Assembly (NCBI GenBank): GCA_964344305.1
Contig: CAYFMT010000007.1
Location: 1 to 64,000, forward strand
Reading direction: 5' to 3'
From: JABMOV01 sp964344305
GTDB taxonomy: Bacteria > Fidelibacterota > Marinisomatia > Marinisomatales > JABMOV01
Length of the DNA stretch: 64,000 bases
Shown here: piece after piece, positions 1 to 8,154 of the stretch
Position numbering within the stretch: position 1 is the stretch's first letter
Layout of the letters: every line of letters begins with the position of its first letter
Position numbers and translations under genes: made by a program
Notes under the pieces: model-generated
What the model was told of the DNA's origin: nothing
Seen by the model: the letters and a program-made list of their open reading frames with translations, nothing else
Databases searched by the model: none

Positions 1-127
1 AAGAAAACTGTGGCTGCCTAATGCACTTTTACAGAACTTTTTGGACTTGACCAATTTTTATTGCATTTAAAATATTTTTCATACAATATTTTGGGTAATT
101 GAATTAACGATAATCAAAAGGAAAACA
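1..127. other. Left-edge intergenic region
   Basis: No complete gene is visible. Frame 1 reads six sense codons (KKTVAA) and then TAA at 19-21, which could be the tail of a gene cut by the left edge, but six codons prove nothing. The rest is AT-rich and should carry the promoter for the secreted protein at 128. TTGACC at 47-52 with TAAAAT at 68-73 resembles a sigma-70 pair, but the 15-base spacing is short, so I do not call it. Confidence 0.3.
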
Positions 128-394
128 ATGAAAAAGATATTCACAATTGCTCTGGCTGTGGTTTTTATGCTGAGTTTTGCTGTTGCCGATGATGGTGGGA
201 AATCCTGTAGCAGTAAATCAGCGAAGAAATCATGCTCCAGCAGTGTAAAAACTGTTCAAAAGTCAGATTGCGAGCCATTGAGTGGTAAATGCGATTCCAA
301 AACATCCTGTGAATCAAAAACTGCCACGGATTCAAAAACTGTTAAGCAGGTGAAGACACAAAAGAAAGCGAAAACGGACTCTACACCTATATAA
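128..394 (+). CDS. Small secreted Cys/Ser/Lys-rich protein, function unknown
   Basis: An 88-residue protein I do not recognise. It opens with a clear signal peptide: Lys-Lys at 2-3, a hydrophobic core from about 4 to 18, and a likely signal peptidase I site after AVA at 18-20. The mature chain is about 68 residues, made almost entirely of Ser, Lys, Thr, Asp and five Cys (27, 36, 48, 55, 61), with no hydrophobic core. It should therefore be an unfolded or disulfide- or metal-linked periplasmic or secreted peptide. AAAAGGAAAAC provides a ribosome site just before the ATG. The gene stands alone, about 110 bases before the thioesterase gene with a long inverted repeat between them. Metal binding or redox function is possible but only inferred from composition. 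Confidence 0.7.
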   Translation: MKKIFTIALAVVFMLSFAVADDGGKSCSSKSAKKSCSSSVKTVQKSDCEPLSGKCDSKTSCESKTATDSKTVKQVKTQKKAKTDSTPI

Positions 395-420
395 TACAAG
401 AATAAAACCGTTTGGGACAG

Positions 421-485
421 CCCCGTTGATTCGGTGTGCTCTTCAGAGGAAAAAGATTTTCTCGAGGGTAATTCAGCGGGGTTTT
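421..485 (+). terminator. Long imperfect inverted repeat followed by T run
   Basis: CCCCGTTGA at 421-429 can pair with TCAGCGGGG at 473-481 (one G-T pair), followed by TTTT at 482-485. Between the arms a second hairpin can form around GAGGAAAA and TTTTCTC. It may terminate the small secreted-protein gene, or it may be a structured leader of the thioesterase gene, whose ATG lies 18 bases after the T run. Confidence 0.4.
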
Positions 486-503
486 CTCTATCCAGGATAA
501 AAC

Positions 504-899
504 ATGACAACATCAGCACACTATTCACAACTCGTTATGCCACACCAGATCAACAATGTAGGAACATTGTTCGGCGGCCAGCTTGTTTCCTGGATGGATC
601 TTGCAGCTGCAAAAACCTGCTACCGTTTTCTAAAAGGAACAGGTGCCTGGGGTTCGGTGACTAAAGCCATTCAAGAGGTGGAATTCAACGAACCTATCCA
701 TGCCGGTGAATGGGTTACCTTTGAAGGAAAGGTTGTTAAAGCAGGACACACATCCATAACCGTAGAAATTCACGCTTATGCTGAAACCAGGCAGGATGAG
801 AGACGTTTGGCATGCACGGCTCGGATTGTCATGGTTGCAGTTCGTCAGGATGATGAAGGAAATTTTGTTAAATTCGTCCATGGAAAAACCATGTCATAA
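504..899 (+). CDS. Acyl-CoA thioesterase, hotdog fold (YciA-like)
   Basis: A 131-residue single-hotdog-domain protein of the YciA/BFIT-type acyl-CoA thioesterase family, which hydrolyses acyl-CoA to free acid and CoA in the cytoplasm. The family signature is plain near the N-terminus: NNVGTLFGGQLVSWMD, with the conserved Asp that starts the central helix. The later SVTKAIQEVEFNEPIHAGEW segment matches the second strand region. Length is typical for a single-domain member. The ATG at 504 is preceded by AGGA at a good distance. The next gene begins inside its last codons, so the two are probably co-transcribed. Chain-length preference cannot be read from sequence. Confidence 0.88.
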   Translation: MTTSAHYSQLVMPHQINNVGTLFGGQLVSWMDLAAAKTCYRFLKGTGAWGSVTKAIQEVEFNEPIHAGEWVTFEGKVVKAGHTSITVEIHAYAETRQDERRLACTARIVMVAVRQDDEGNFVKFVHGKTMS

Positions 900-1818
900 A
901 TGTCACATCCTTTATATTTATACTTCCCTTGTATTTTTTTCCTGTAGTATAAAACCTGTCATATACGAAGAACCAGTACTACTCAATAAAGAGCCAAATG
1001 TATCTATTCGATATACGCATGACAAAGTCACAGTCATTATTCCTGTAAAAAGCAGGGAAGGAAATCCTTCAGCATATAAAGTGAGCCTGTTCCAGAAAGG
1101 ACGGATGGCCACACCTTCATATGAAAAGCTGTTTTTCCCGGGTGATAGTATAAAAATGATCTTGCCAGAAGGCATCTGGAGCAATGAAAATTTTGGTAAT
1201 GTTATGTCCTTTACACCGGTGGGAGAAGATTTTCAGACTGTCACACAGATGTTCCATATATCAGGTCCCGGTATTTACCATTTAGATCCGGTCTCAGTCC
1301 GAAAAGAACCAGTAGTGATAAGAGGTATTGTCATGGATCGCGGCAGGGGGATACCCATACCCATGGCACTTGTAGAGATTATGGATTCAACAAAAGTATT
1401 GACCACAATCAAAACAGACAGTCTCGGATTTTTCAGAAAGGAATTACGGCATCATTATTTTAGCAGAGAAGATATTGTCATCACAGTAGATACAGAAGAT
1501 GAATTTCCGTTATTCACATATCCATTGGGAGTAATGTCGGAAAAATCCAATCATGTGGATATCCAACTGGGAATGAGTCCAGAAATGACGGCTCGTGGCA
1601 CATTATTTCGTGTGAACAGGCATCTGGTTCCATTTAGGGAAGGACCAGAAAACGGTAGTCCGACAATCGTCATGTTATCAAAGGGGGACAGATTTCTTGT
1701 AAGCAAGGTTAGCGGAGATCGATCGTTTGGGTATGTGGAGATAACAGAACCATCCAAAGATATTCAGGTGGAGTTTTCAGGCTGGGTTTTATCAAAGTAT
1801 CTGGAGATCGTAGAATGA
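880..1818 (+). CDS. Putative lipoprotein with carboxypeptidase-regulatory-like and SH3-like domains
   Basis: A 312-residue envelope protein of unknown function. From the ATG at 880 the N-terminus has a hydrophobic stretch ending LVFFSC, a passable lipobox with Cys22, so lipid anchoring is likely. Residues about 145-190 (GIVMDRGRGIPIPMALVEI and the following strand) look like a carboxypeptidase-regulatory-like beta sandwich. The C-terminus, ending GWVLSKYLEIVE, looks like a bacterial SH3 domain. In-frame starts at 850 and 853 are possible but would put a long polar stretch before the signal peptide. It overlaps the thioesterase gene by 20 bases and the next gene by 4 (ATGA), so these form one operon. 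The two domain calls are by eye. Confidence 0.62.
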   Translation: MEKPCHKCHILYIYTSLVFFSCSIKPVIYEEPVLLNKEPNVSIRYTHDKVTVIIPVKSREGNPSAYKVSLFQKGRMATPSYEKLFFPGDSIKMILPEGIWSNENFGNVMSFTPVGEDFQTVTQMFHISGPGIYHLDPVSVRKEPVVIRGIVMDRGRGIPIPMALVEIMDSTKVLTTIKTDSLGFFRKELRHHYFSREDIVITVDTEDEFPLFTYPLGVMSEKSNHVDIQLGMSPEMTARGTLFRVNRHLVPFREGPENGSPTIVMLSKGDRFLVSKVSGDRSFGYVEITEPSKDIQVEFSGWVLSKYLEIVE

Positions 1819-2267
1819 GATCACTAATGCTCTGTTTATTAATGGGAAATCTATTCTCCCAGACCCATGTACAAATTGAGAGTATCCCCTCTGGTGCATC
1901 TTTAATAATCGATGGAAAAATAATTGGAGTCACACCACAGTTCCAATTGCAATTAACTCCCGGTGTTCACTCTTTCGAATTGTCCAAAGAAAACCATGTT
2001 CCTGTTAAGTGGAAAACATCCATTCAAGATGCACCTAAAGTTGAACTAGGATTCCGGCTGTCACCGATCTATAAAGTTCAGTTTGTTTCAAAGGAAAAGA
2101 ATCTGCAGTTTCGATTGAACAATGACAGAGTATGGTCAGACAAAAAAGCGACATTATTCCTGGAAAATGGCGAGCATGAGTTGCAGGTTTACCAGGGAGG
2201 TGAAATGGTCGATGAGAAGGTCATATATATACAGGAGCCGACGAAAATAGTCTACGAATATGAATAA
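1815..2267 (+). CDS. Secreted PEGA-domain protein
   Basis: A 150-residue protein with a short signal peptide (cleavage probably after LFS near residue 15). A PEGA domain follows at about 19-65: IESIPSGASLIIDGKIIG, then TPGVHSFELSKENH. PEGA domains are small beta modules found in surface and S-layer-associated proteins. The second half (66-150) also looks like beta strands and may be a second diverged copy, with NGEHELQVYQGGE as the counterpart of the PGVHSFEL motif. Its ATG overlaps the TGA of the upstream lipoprotein gene, so the two are translated together and both products should sit in the envelope. No enzymatic residues are visible. Confidence 0.75.
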   Translation: MRSLMLCLLMGNLFSQTHVQIESIPSGASLIIDGKIIGVTPQFQLQLTPGVHSFELSKENHVPVKWKTSIQDAPKVELGFRLSPIYKVQFVSKEKNLQFRLNNDRVWSDKKATLFLENGEHELQVYQGGEMVDEKVIYIQEPTKIVYEYE

Positions 2268-2387
2268 TAAGACAAGTTAGTCCTTTTTATTGTTCTATAA
2301 ATTATTACACGGGTAAATTCATATGCTTTATTAGAATTGAAAACACTTTTTACAACCTATCCAAACACAATTATTATTGGAGGAAAA

Positions 2388-4325
2388 ATGTCAACAAACG
2401 TATTTAATCCCGGCGAAGAGTTAAGCAAAAACGCCTGGATAAAATCACTTGATGAATACAATGAAATCTATCAGAAATCCATTGATGATCCAGAATCATT
2501 CTGGTCAGAAATCGCCGAAAGGTTGACCTGGTTCAAAAAATGGGATAAAGTCATGGATTATGACTTTGTGAATGCGAATATTTCGTTTTATGATGGTGGA
2601 AAACTAAATGTGAGTTACAATTGTCTCGATCGTCATGTGATCGATGGAAACGGAGATGAAACTGCCATCATCTGGGAAGGGAATGATCCCAATGAATCAA
2701 AATCATATACCTATTCAGAATTGCTGGACGAAGTTCAGAGATTTGCAAATGTACTGAAAGCAAATGGTGTAGAAAAAGGTGATCGGGTTTGTTTATACAT
2801 GCAGATGATCCACCAGCTTCCTGTGGCCATGTTAGCATGTGCACGCATTGGTGCCGTTCATTCTGTTGTTTTTGGTGCTTTCAGCGCCGATTCACTTCGT
2901 GACAGGATCAATGACTCTTCCTGTAAAATTCTCATCACCCAGGATACAGGTGTTCGTGGCACAAAACTCACTATTCCTATGAAAGCCAATGCTGACAAAG
3001 CAGTCGCAAATACGCCATCGATAGAAAAGGTGATTGTTGTTCAACGCACCGGTCAGGGTGTTGATATGACAGATGGACGCGATATTTGGTGGCATGAAGC
3101 CATGGAAAATGCAGATCCTGTATGTGAACCGGTAGAGATGGATGCAGAAGACCCATTATTTATTCTTTACACATCAGGTTCCACTGGAAAACCAAAAGGT
3201 GTCCTGCATACAACGGGTGGATATCTTGTGTATGCTGCCTATACACATGAAATGATCTTTGACTATCATGAAGGTGATGTATACTGGTGCACAGCGGATA
3301 TAGGCTGGATCACAGGACATTCATACATCGTATATGGTCCACTTGCAAACAGGGCACAAACGGTCATGTTTGAAGGTGTACCAAATTATCCCGACTTCGG
3401 TCGGTTTTGGGATATTGTGGATAAACACAATATTAACCTGTTTTACACTGCGCCTACAGCCTTACGGGCGCTCATGAAGGAAGGTGATGATTGGGTCACC
3501 AATCATGATCTAAGTTCTTTGAGATTGCTTGGTACGGTTGGAGAACCCATCAAGGAACCAGAGTGGATGTGGTATTACAATATCGTTGGTAAAGGAAATT
3601 GCCCAATCGTAGATACCTGGTGGCAGACAGAAACAGGAGGAATTCTCATTACTCCTTTGCCTGGTGCAACCCCGTTGAAACCTGGAAGTGCCACACTACC
3701 GTTTTTCGGTGTTGAGCCTGTAATCCTTACCGAAGATGGAAAGGAAATTGAAGGAAATGGTGTGCAGGGATTATTAGCTATCAAATCATCCTGGCCCGGT
3801 CAGATGCGCTCTATCTATGGTGATCATGAACGATTCAAACAGACCTATTTCGCCATGTACCCTGGATATTATTTCACCGGTGACGGCGCCAGACGTGATG
3901 AAGATGGCTACTACTGGATCACCGGCAGGGTGGATGATGTTCTGAATGTATCAGGTCACAGGATCGGTACAGCAGAGGTTGAAGGTGCCATTGGTAAAGC
4001 CGATGGTGTGGCAGAAGCTGCTGTTGTTGGTTACCCTCATGATATTAAGGGACAGGGGATTTACGCTTACGTTACTCTCATGACTGGTACAGAGGAAAAT
4101 GAAAGTATCACAAAGGACATTCTGAAAACAGTTACCTCAGAAATTGGTCCTCACGCCAAACCGGACAAAATTCAGTTTACGCCTGCACTGCCGAAAACCC
4201 GATCCGGCAAAATCATGCGCCGGATTCTTCGGAAAATTGCCGAAAATGAATTGGACAGTCTTGGGGATACCAGTACACTGGCAGACCCAAGTGTTGTTGA
4301 CTTCCTGGTTGAAGGTCGTAAATAG
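2388..4325 (+). CDS. acsA: Acetyl-CoA synthetase (AMP-forming)
   Basis: 645 residues, the usual length for acetate-CoA ligase, which makes acetyl-CoA from acetate, ATP and CoA through acetyl-AMP. The adenylate-forming signature TSGSTGKPKG lies near residue 262, WWQTETGG supplies the acetate pocket and ATP contact, GRVDDVLNVSGHRIGTAEVE is the hinge and C-terminal domain motif, and KTRSGKIMRR near 603-612 carries the catalytic Lys that is regulated by acetylation in this family. I place the start at 2388 because GGAGGA sits just before it; a TTG 51 bases upstream is in frame but has no ribosome site. A strong terminator follows, so the gene is probably monocistronic. It points to acetate use. 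Confidence 0.97.
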   Translation: MSTNVFNPGEELSKNAWIKSLDEYNEIYQKSIDDPESFWSEIAERLTWFKKWDKVMDYDFVNANISFYDGGKLNVSYNCLDRHVIDGNGDETAIIWEGNDPNESKSYTYSELLDEVQRFANVLKANGVEKGDRVCLYMQMIHQLPVAMLACARIGAVHSVVFGAFSADSLRDRINDSSCKILITQDTGVRGTKLTIPMKANADKAVANTPSIEKVIVVQRTGQGVDMTDGRDIWWHEAMENADPVCEPVEMDAEDPLFILYTSGSTGKPKGVLHTTGGYLVYAAYTHEMIFDYHEGDVYWCTADIGWITGHSYIVYGPLANRAQTVMFEGVPNYPDFGRFWDIVDKHNINLFYTAPTALRALMKEGDDWVTNHDLSSLRLLGTVGEPIKEPEWMWYYNIVGKGNCPIVDTWWQTETGGILITPLPGATPLKPGSATLPFFGVEPVILTEDGKEIEGNGVQGLLAIKSSWPGQMRSIYGDHERFKQTYFAMYPGYYFTGDGARRDEDGYYWITGRVDDVLNVSGHRIGTAEVEGAIGKADGVAEAAVVGYPHDIKGQGIYAYVTLMTGTEENESITKDILKTVTSEIGPHAKPDKIQFTPALPKTRSGKIMRRILRKIAENELDSLGDTSTLADPSVVDFLVEGRK

Positions 4326-4332
4326 AAAACCA

Positions 4333-4366
4333 ATAGAGCGGGGCGCAGTCCCCGCTCTATCTTTTT
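4333..4366 (+). terminator. Rho-independent terminator after acsA
   Basis: An 11-base-pair perfect stem pairs 4333-4343 with 4350-4360, with a GC-rich inner half and a six-base loop. CTTTTT follows. It closes the acsA transcript. Confidence 0.93.
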
Positions 4367-4456
4367 CCTGTCACTGATTTGATTGATAACATGATAGGAT
4401 AGAGTATAAATTTTCAACTTGAATTTTCCTAAACCAACTAGATAAAAGGATGAATA

Positions 4457-5923
4457 ATGGCACATATTTCTACAGTAAAAAATGCAGACGGATCCTGGGA
4501 TGGACTGGACACAAAGGTAATCGCCATTGGTGCATATGAAGATAAGACCCTTTCAGAAATCGGAGATCAGGTAAACCAATCCCTGGGCGGACAAATACTG
4601 CACGCATTCAATCTAGGAGGTTTTAAAGGGAAAGCAGGAGATACTGTCTCATTCTTCGGCAAGGAAACTGAAATTCTGGTGGTTGGACTTGGCAAAAAAA
4701 GTGACCTTGACCAAGAGGGAATTAGACGAGCAGCTGGAACCGTTGCAAAATTTGGTCTCAAAAAGAAATATTCGTCTGTTGCCATGGAGGTATTTGGCGG
4801 TGACAATTCTTCCAAGAACAGTCAGGCTCTTGCTGAGGGTGCCGTTCTGGGCAGTTATCAGTTTCTAGAGTACAAAACCACTGAGAAAGACATTGTGGAA
4901 CTGGAAGAAGCCATTGTATTAGATGGAAACTCAGATGGATTAAATAAAGGTTGGATCATTGCCAATGCTGTTTGCTATGCCAGGGATGTAGAAAACCGTC
5001 CGGGTAATTATACAACCCCATCTGCACTGGCAAAATCTGCTGAGGAAATTGGTAAAGAAGGTAATTTCAATGTTACCATCTTCGATCGTGAAACATTTTC
5101 CGAAATGGGCATGGGCGGTCTGGCTGGTGTTGCCCTTGGGACGGATGAGCCTCCTAAATTTATTATTATGGAATATTTCGGTGGTAAAGAAGATGAAAAA
5201 CCAGTCATTCTTGTAGGGAAAGGACTCACATTCGATGCCGGTGGTATATCCATCAAACCGGCTGAACGCATGGATGAGATGAAATACGACATGTGTGGTT
5301 CTGGTGTGGTTTTGGGTGCAATGAAGGCTATCGCAGCTATCAAGCCTAACATGAACGTCATTGGCATAATCCCATCCACAGAAAACCTGTTGGGTGGAAA
5401 AGCCATGAAACCGGGCGATATTCTCACTGCTTACAATGGAAAAACCATCGAAGTTTTAAATACCGATGCCGAAGGTCGACTCATTCTGGCGGATGCGCTC
5501 TCATACGCCAGTAAACACTACAATCCAGAATATATTCTGGATTTCGCCACCCTGACTGGAGCAGTACTCATTGCGTTGGGTCATATTGCCACAGGAATCA
5601 TGGGTACAAATGATGCCCTCATAGAAAAGGTCAAAGCATCTTCAAAGAATACCGGCGAAAAGGTATGGGAATTCCCACTATGGAAAGAATTCTGTGATCA
5701 GGTGAAATCTGATATTGCTGATGTGAAAAATACCGGTGCACCAAGGCAGGCAGGAACTATTGCCGGTGGAGCATTCCTGAAAGAATTTGTTGGTGTAGAT
5801 ATTCCATGGGTTCATTTCGATATTGCCGGTACAGCCTGGGGAGTAGATGAAAAACCCTATACACCCAAAAAAGGTGCCAGTGGTGAAGTGATCCGACTCG
5901 TTTTGGATATGCTCAACGTTTAA
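4457..5923 (+). CDS. pepA: Leucyl aminopeptidase (M17 family)
   Basis: 488 residues, cytosolic M17 metallo-aminopeptidase that removes N-terminal residues from peptides. The dinuclear metal and catalytic motifs are intact: VGKGLTFDAGGISIKP near residues 253-268 gives the first Lys and Asp ligands, and NTDAEGRL at about 335-342 gives the Asp/Glu ligands and catalytic Arg. The N-terminal 160 residues are the variable domain. AAAGGA precedes the ATG. The gene has its own terminator and lies between acsA and an HD hydrolase with no overlaps. Members of this family in some bacteria also bind DNA (PepA of Escherichia coli); nothing here shows that role. Confidence 0.96.
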   Translation: MAHISTVKNADGSWDGLDTKVIAIGAYEDKTLSEIGDQVNQSLGGQILHAFNLGGFKGKAGDTVSFFGKETEILVVGLGKKSDLDQEGIRRAAGTVAKFGLKKKYSSVAMEVFGGDNSSKNSQALAEGAVLGSYQFLEYKTTEKDIVELEEAIVLDGNSDGLNKGWIIANAVCYARDVENRPGNYTTPSALAKSAEEIGKEGNFNVTIFDRETFSEMGMGGLAGVALGTDEPPKFIIMEYFGGKEDEKPVILVGKGLTFDAGGISIKPAERMDEMKYDMCGSGVVLGAMKAIAAIKPNMNVIGIIPSTENLLGGKAMKPGDILTAYNGKTIEVLNTDAEGRLILADALSYASKHYNPEYILDFATLTGAVLIALGHIATGIMGTNDALIEKVKASSKNTGEKVWEFPLWKEFCDQVKSDIADVKNTGAPRQAGTIAGGAFLKEFVGVDIPWVHFDIAGTAWGVDEKPYTPKKGASGEVIRLVLDMLNV

Positions 5924-5944
5924 GAACCAACCTTCCATTGAACA

Positions 5945-5972
5945 AAAGCCCCGACAATACTGTTGGGGCTTT
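5945..5972 (+). terminator. Rho-independent terminator after pepA
   Basis: A 12-base-pair stem pairs 5945-5956 with 5961-5972 (one G-T pair) around a four-base loop. Its AAAGCCCC arm and GGGGCTTT arm give the usual A/T flanks. The run of T after the stem is short. Confidence 0.85.
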
Positions 5973-6003
5973 GTATATTTTATCCTACCCATTGAGGCTT
6001 AAT

Positions 6004-6579
6004 ATGAATATACCTGACAGGTCCACGACACTGGAATTATTCAAGAAATATACTGAGACAGAATCCCTGCAATTACATGGGCTGGCGGTTGAACAGGTCA
6101 TGAGATCCTATGCACGAAAATATGGCGAGGATGAAACACTATGGGGTCTTACAGGTCTAATGCATGATTTTGATTATGAAAAGCATCCGACGGAAGAAGA
6201 ACACCCTATGGTGGGTGTGGGGATCCTGAGGGAACATGGATATCCAGAGGAAATGTGTGAAGCTATCCTGGGACATGCAAACTATACAGGAGTCGAGCGT
6301 AAAACCCTATTGTCAAGAGTCTTGTTTGCATGTGATGAATTAACAGGGTTTATTTTTGCTGTAACGTATGTGCGACCAACAAAATCCATATATGATGTGA
6401 AAGTAAAGTCCGTTACGAAGAAACTAAAGGCGAAAGCGTTTGCAGCAAAAGTGAACCGTGAGGATATCGCGCAGGGTATTGAAGAATTAGGCGTTGATAG
6501 AACTGAGCACATTCAATTTGTCATCAATTCTTTAAAGGAAAAAGCAGAGGAATTTGGTCTGGCTGGAGAAGGAGTATAA
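6004..6579 (+). CDS. HD-domain phosphohydrolase, putative
   Basis: 191 residues with the HD metal-binding pattern of the HD/HDIG superfamily: His25, the His54-Asp55 pair in LMHDFDYEK, additional His67 and His91, and Asp111 in ACDELTGF. Such small stand-alone HD proteins are usually uncharacterised nucleotide or phosphate-ester hydrolases. I take the ATG at 6004 because it begins after the pepA terminator; the longer reading from 5938 would run through the hairpin. The stop is one base before the rmuC start, so the two genes are surely co-transcribed. The substrate cannot be told from sequence. Confidence 0.8.
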   Translation: MNIPDRSTTLELFKKYTETESLQLHGLAVEQVMRSYARKYGEDETLWGLTGLMHDFDYEKHPTEEEHPMVGVGILREHGYPEEMCEAILGHANYTGVERKTLLSRVLFACDELTGFIFAVTYVRPTKSIYDVKVKSVTKKLKAKAFAAKVNREDIAQGIEELGVDRTEHIQFVINSLKEKAEEFGLAGEGV

Positions 6580-6580
6580 T

Positions 6581-7681
6581 ATGGAAGCTCTAACAGGTAT
6601 TGTACTTTTCATCCTCGGTGCTATTCTTGGAGCTGGTATTGTGTATTATATTCAAAACAAACACCGAGAAAACCAGTCAAATTTGCAGACGGAAATGGGG
6701 ACGATATTTGGGAAACTGTCCAAAGATGCGTTGAACGAAAACATACAAACATTTTTATCCCTTGCAGAAAACCAATTCAAGCAGTTAACCACCACGTCTG
6801 ATGCCCAGCTAAGTGAAAAGAAAAAACTTATCGACTCCACTATGGAGGAGATGAAAAAATCCCTGAAAAACCTCACACAGGAAACATCTGCATTGAAAGG
6901 GCAAATGCAAGAGTCACGAGAAGGTATCACTCAATTGACTGATACTACCAGCAAACTTCGGCATATTCTGTCCAGCAGTCAGGCTCGGGGACAATGGGGC
7001 GAAAGGATGGTGGAGGACATTCTAAATTTTATTGGATTGGTAGAAGGGGTGAATTACACTAAGCAGGTGCAGGAAGGATCTGGAAGACCAGACTATACCT
7101 TCAAGCTTCCACAGGGTAAACGGATAAATATGGATGTGAAATTTCCATTGTCCCATTATCAAAAATATCTTGTTGAAGAAAACGAAAATGCAAAGGGGCG
7201 TGAGAAAAAAGCATTTATTAATGATGTCAAAACACATATCAAAGAGGTTGAAAAACGGGAATACATCAATCCTGCTGACGGTACGGTAAATTATGTACTA
7301 TTGTTTATTCCCAACGAAAGTATCTATTCATTCCTGAATAAGGAAGAACCTGATTTAATTACATTTTCATTGGAAAGACGTATTGTATTGTGCTCCCCAA
7401 TCACTCTCTATGCAGTGCTATCCCTCGTCAGGCAATCCGTAGATAATTTTGCGTTGGAGACAAAGGCAGTTGAAATGCAGCAATTAATTCAGGCCTTTAA
7501 GGAACAATGGTCAAAGTACAACCTTAAACTGGAGTCGCTGGGGAAATCTCTTCAAACAGTTCAGAATCACTATGGTGACCTCATCGGACCGAGAAAAAAC
7601 CAGCTTCAAAAACCCATAGATAAAATATCAGAACTAGAATTGCATCAGGAAGAAAAAGCACTTCCCGGAGAAGACATATGA
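6581..7681 (+). CDS. rmuC: DNA recombination protein RmuC
   Basis: 366 residues. The N-terminus has a membrane helix (about 5-24), then a long coiled coil (about 30-130), then the RmuC nuclease-like domain. Recognisable segments are SSSQARGQWGERMVEDIL, the GRPDYTFKLPQGKRINMDVK core with Asp and Lys of a PD-(D/E)XK-type fold, and NYVLLFIPNE. RmuC limits inversions between short inverted repeats in Escherichia coli; its exact reaction is not settled. GGAGAAGGAG lies before the ATG. Its last codon overlaps the next lipoprotein gene by ATGA, giving an HD-rmuC-lipoprotein unit. Confidence 0.92.
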   Translation: MEALTGIVLFILGAILGAGIVYYIQNKHRENQSNLQTEMGTIFGKLSKDALNENIQTFLSLAENQFKQLTTTSDAQLSEKKKLIDSTMEEMKKSLKNLTQETSALKGQMQESREGITQLTDTTSKLRHILSSSQARGQWGERMVEDILNFIGLVEGVNYTKQVQEGSGRPDYTFKLPQGKRINMDVKFPLSHYQKYLVEENENAKGREKKAFINDVKTHIKEVEKREYINPADGTVNYVLLFIPNESIYSFLNKEEPDLITFSLERRIVLCSPITLYAVLSLVRQSVDNFALETKAVEMQQLIQAFKEQWSKYNLKLESLGKSLQTVQNHYGDLIGPRKNQLQKPIDKISELELHQEEKALPGEDI

Positions 7682-8097
7682 AATCAATTGGATTGTTACT
7701 GCTCGTATTACTCTTTTTGGCAGCCTGTGTGGGTCCGGAAGAACTGTATGACGGGTTGGTTGAAAATATTCCAACTGTCGTTAATACTAATAAGGCATTC
7801 ACCTTTGCTCTGAAAGCGGATAATTATGATTTTAATGAGAGGTATTCGCTATCCTTCGCTATCCAGGACTCAAATGCTCTCATTACCACAACCATTGTGG
7901 TAACAGAAGCGCAGAATACAGATTCCACTCAAATAATATTTTTTGATGAGGAAAATGTGGAATTGCTTCGGTACAGTATTTATGGTGAAACAGTGTATGT
8001 GGGTATTGACTCTGCAAAATATTTTTATCCAGAAGCTGTTCAGTTCAGAGGTGAAAATTACTCAGGCGAAGTGCAATGTGTACTGGCAGTTGAATAG
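7678..8097 (+). CDS. Putative lipoprotein, function unknown
   Basis: 139 residues with a textbook lipoprotein signal: Lys2, a Leu-rich core, and lipobox LAAC with the lipidated Cys at 17. The mature part is small and rich in beta-type sequence, with no family I recognise. The ATG overlaps the rmuC stop, so it is made from the same transcript. Whether it is functionally tied to RmuC is unknown. Confidence 0.75.
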   Translation: MKSIGLLLLVLLFLAACVGPEELYDGLVENIPTVVNTNKAFTFALKADNYDFNERYSLSFAIQDSNALITTTIVVTEAQNTDSTQIIFFDEENVELLRYSIYGETVYVGIDSAKYFYPEAVQFRGENYSGEVQCVLAVE

Positions 8098-8154
8098 GGG
8101 CGACAACCATTATAAAGTTTACATGTCCGTTGTGCATTCAATGGAGAAAAATCT

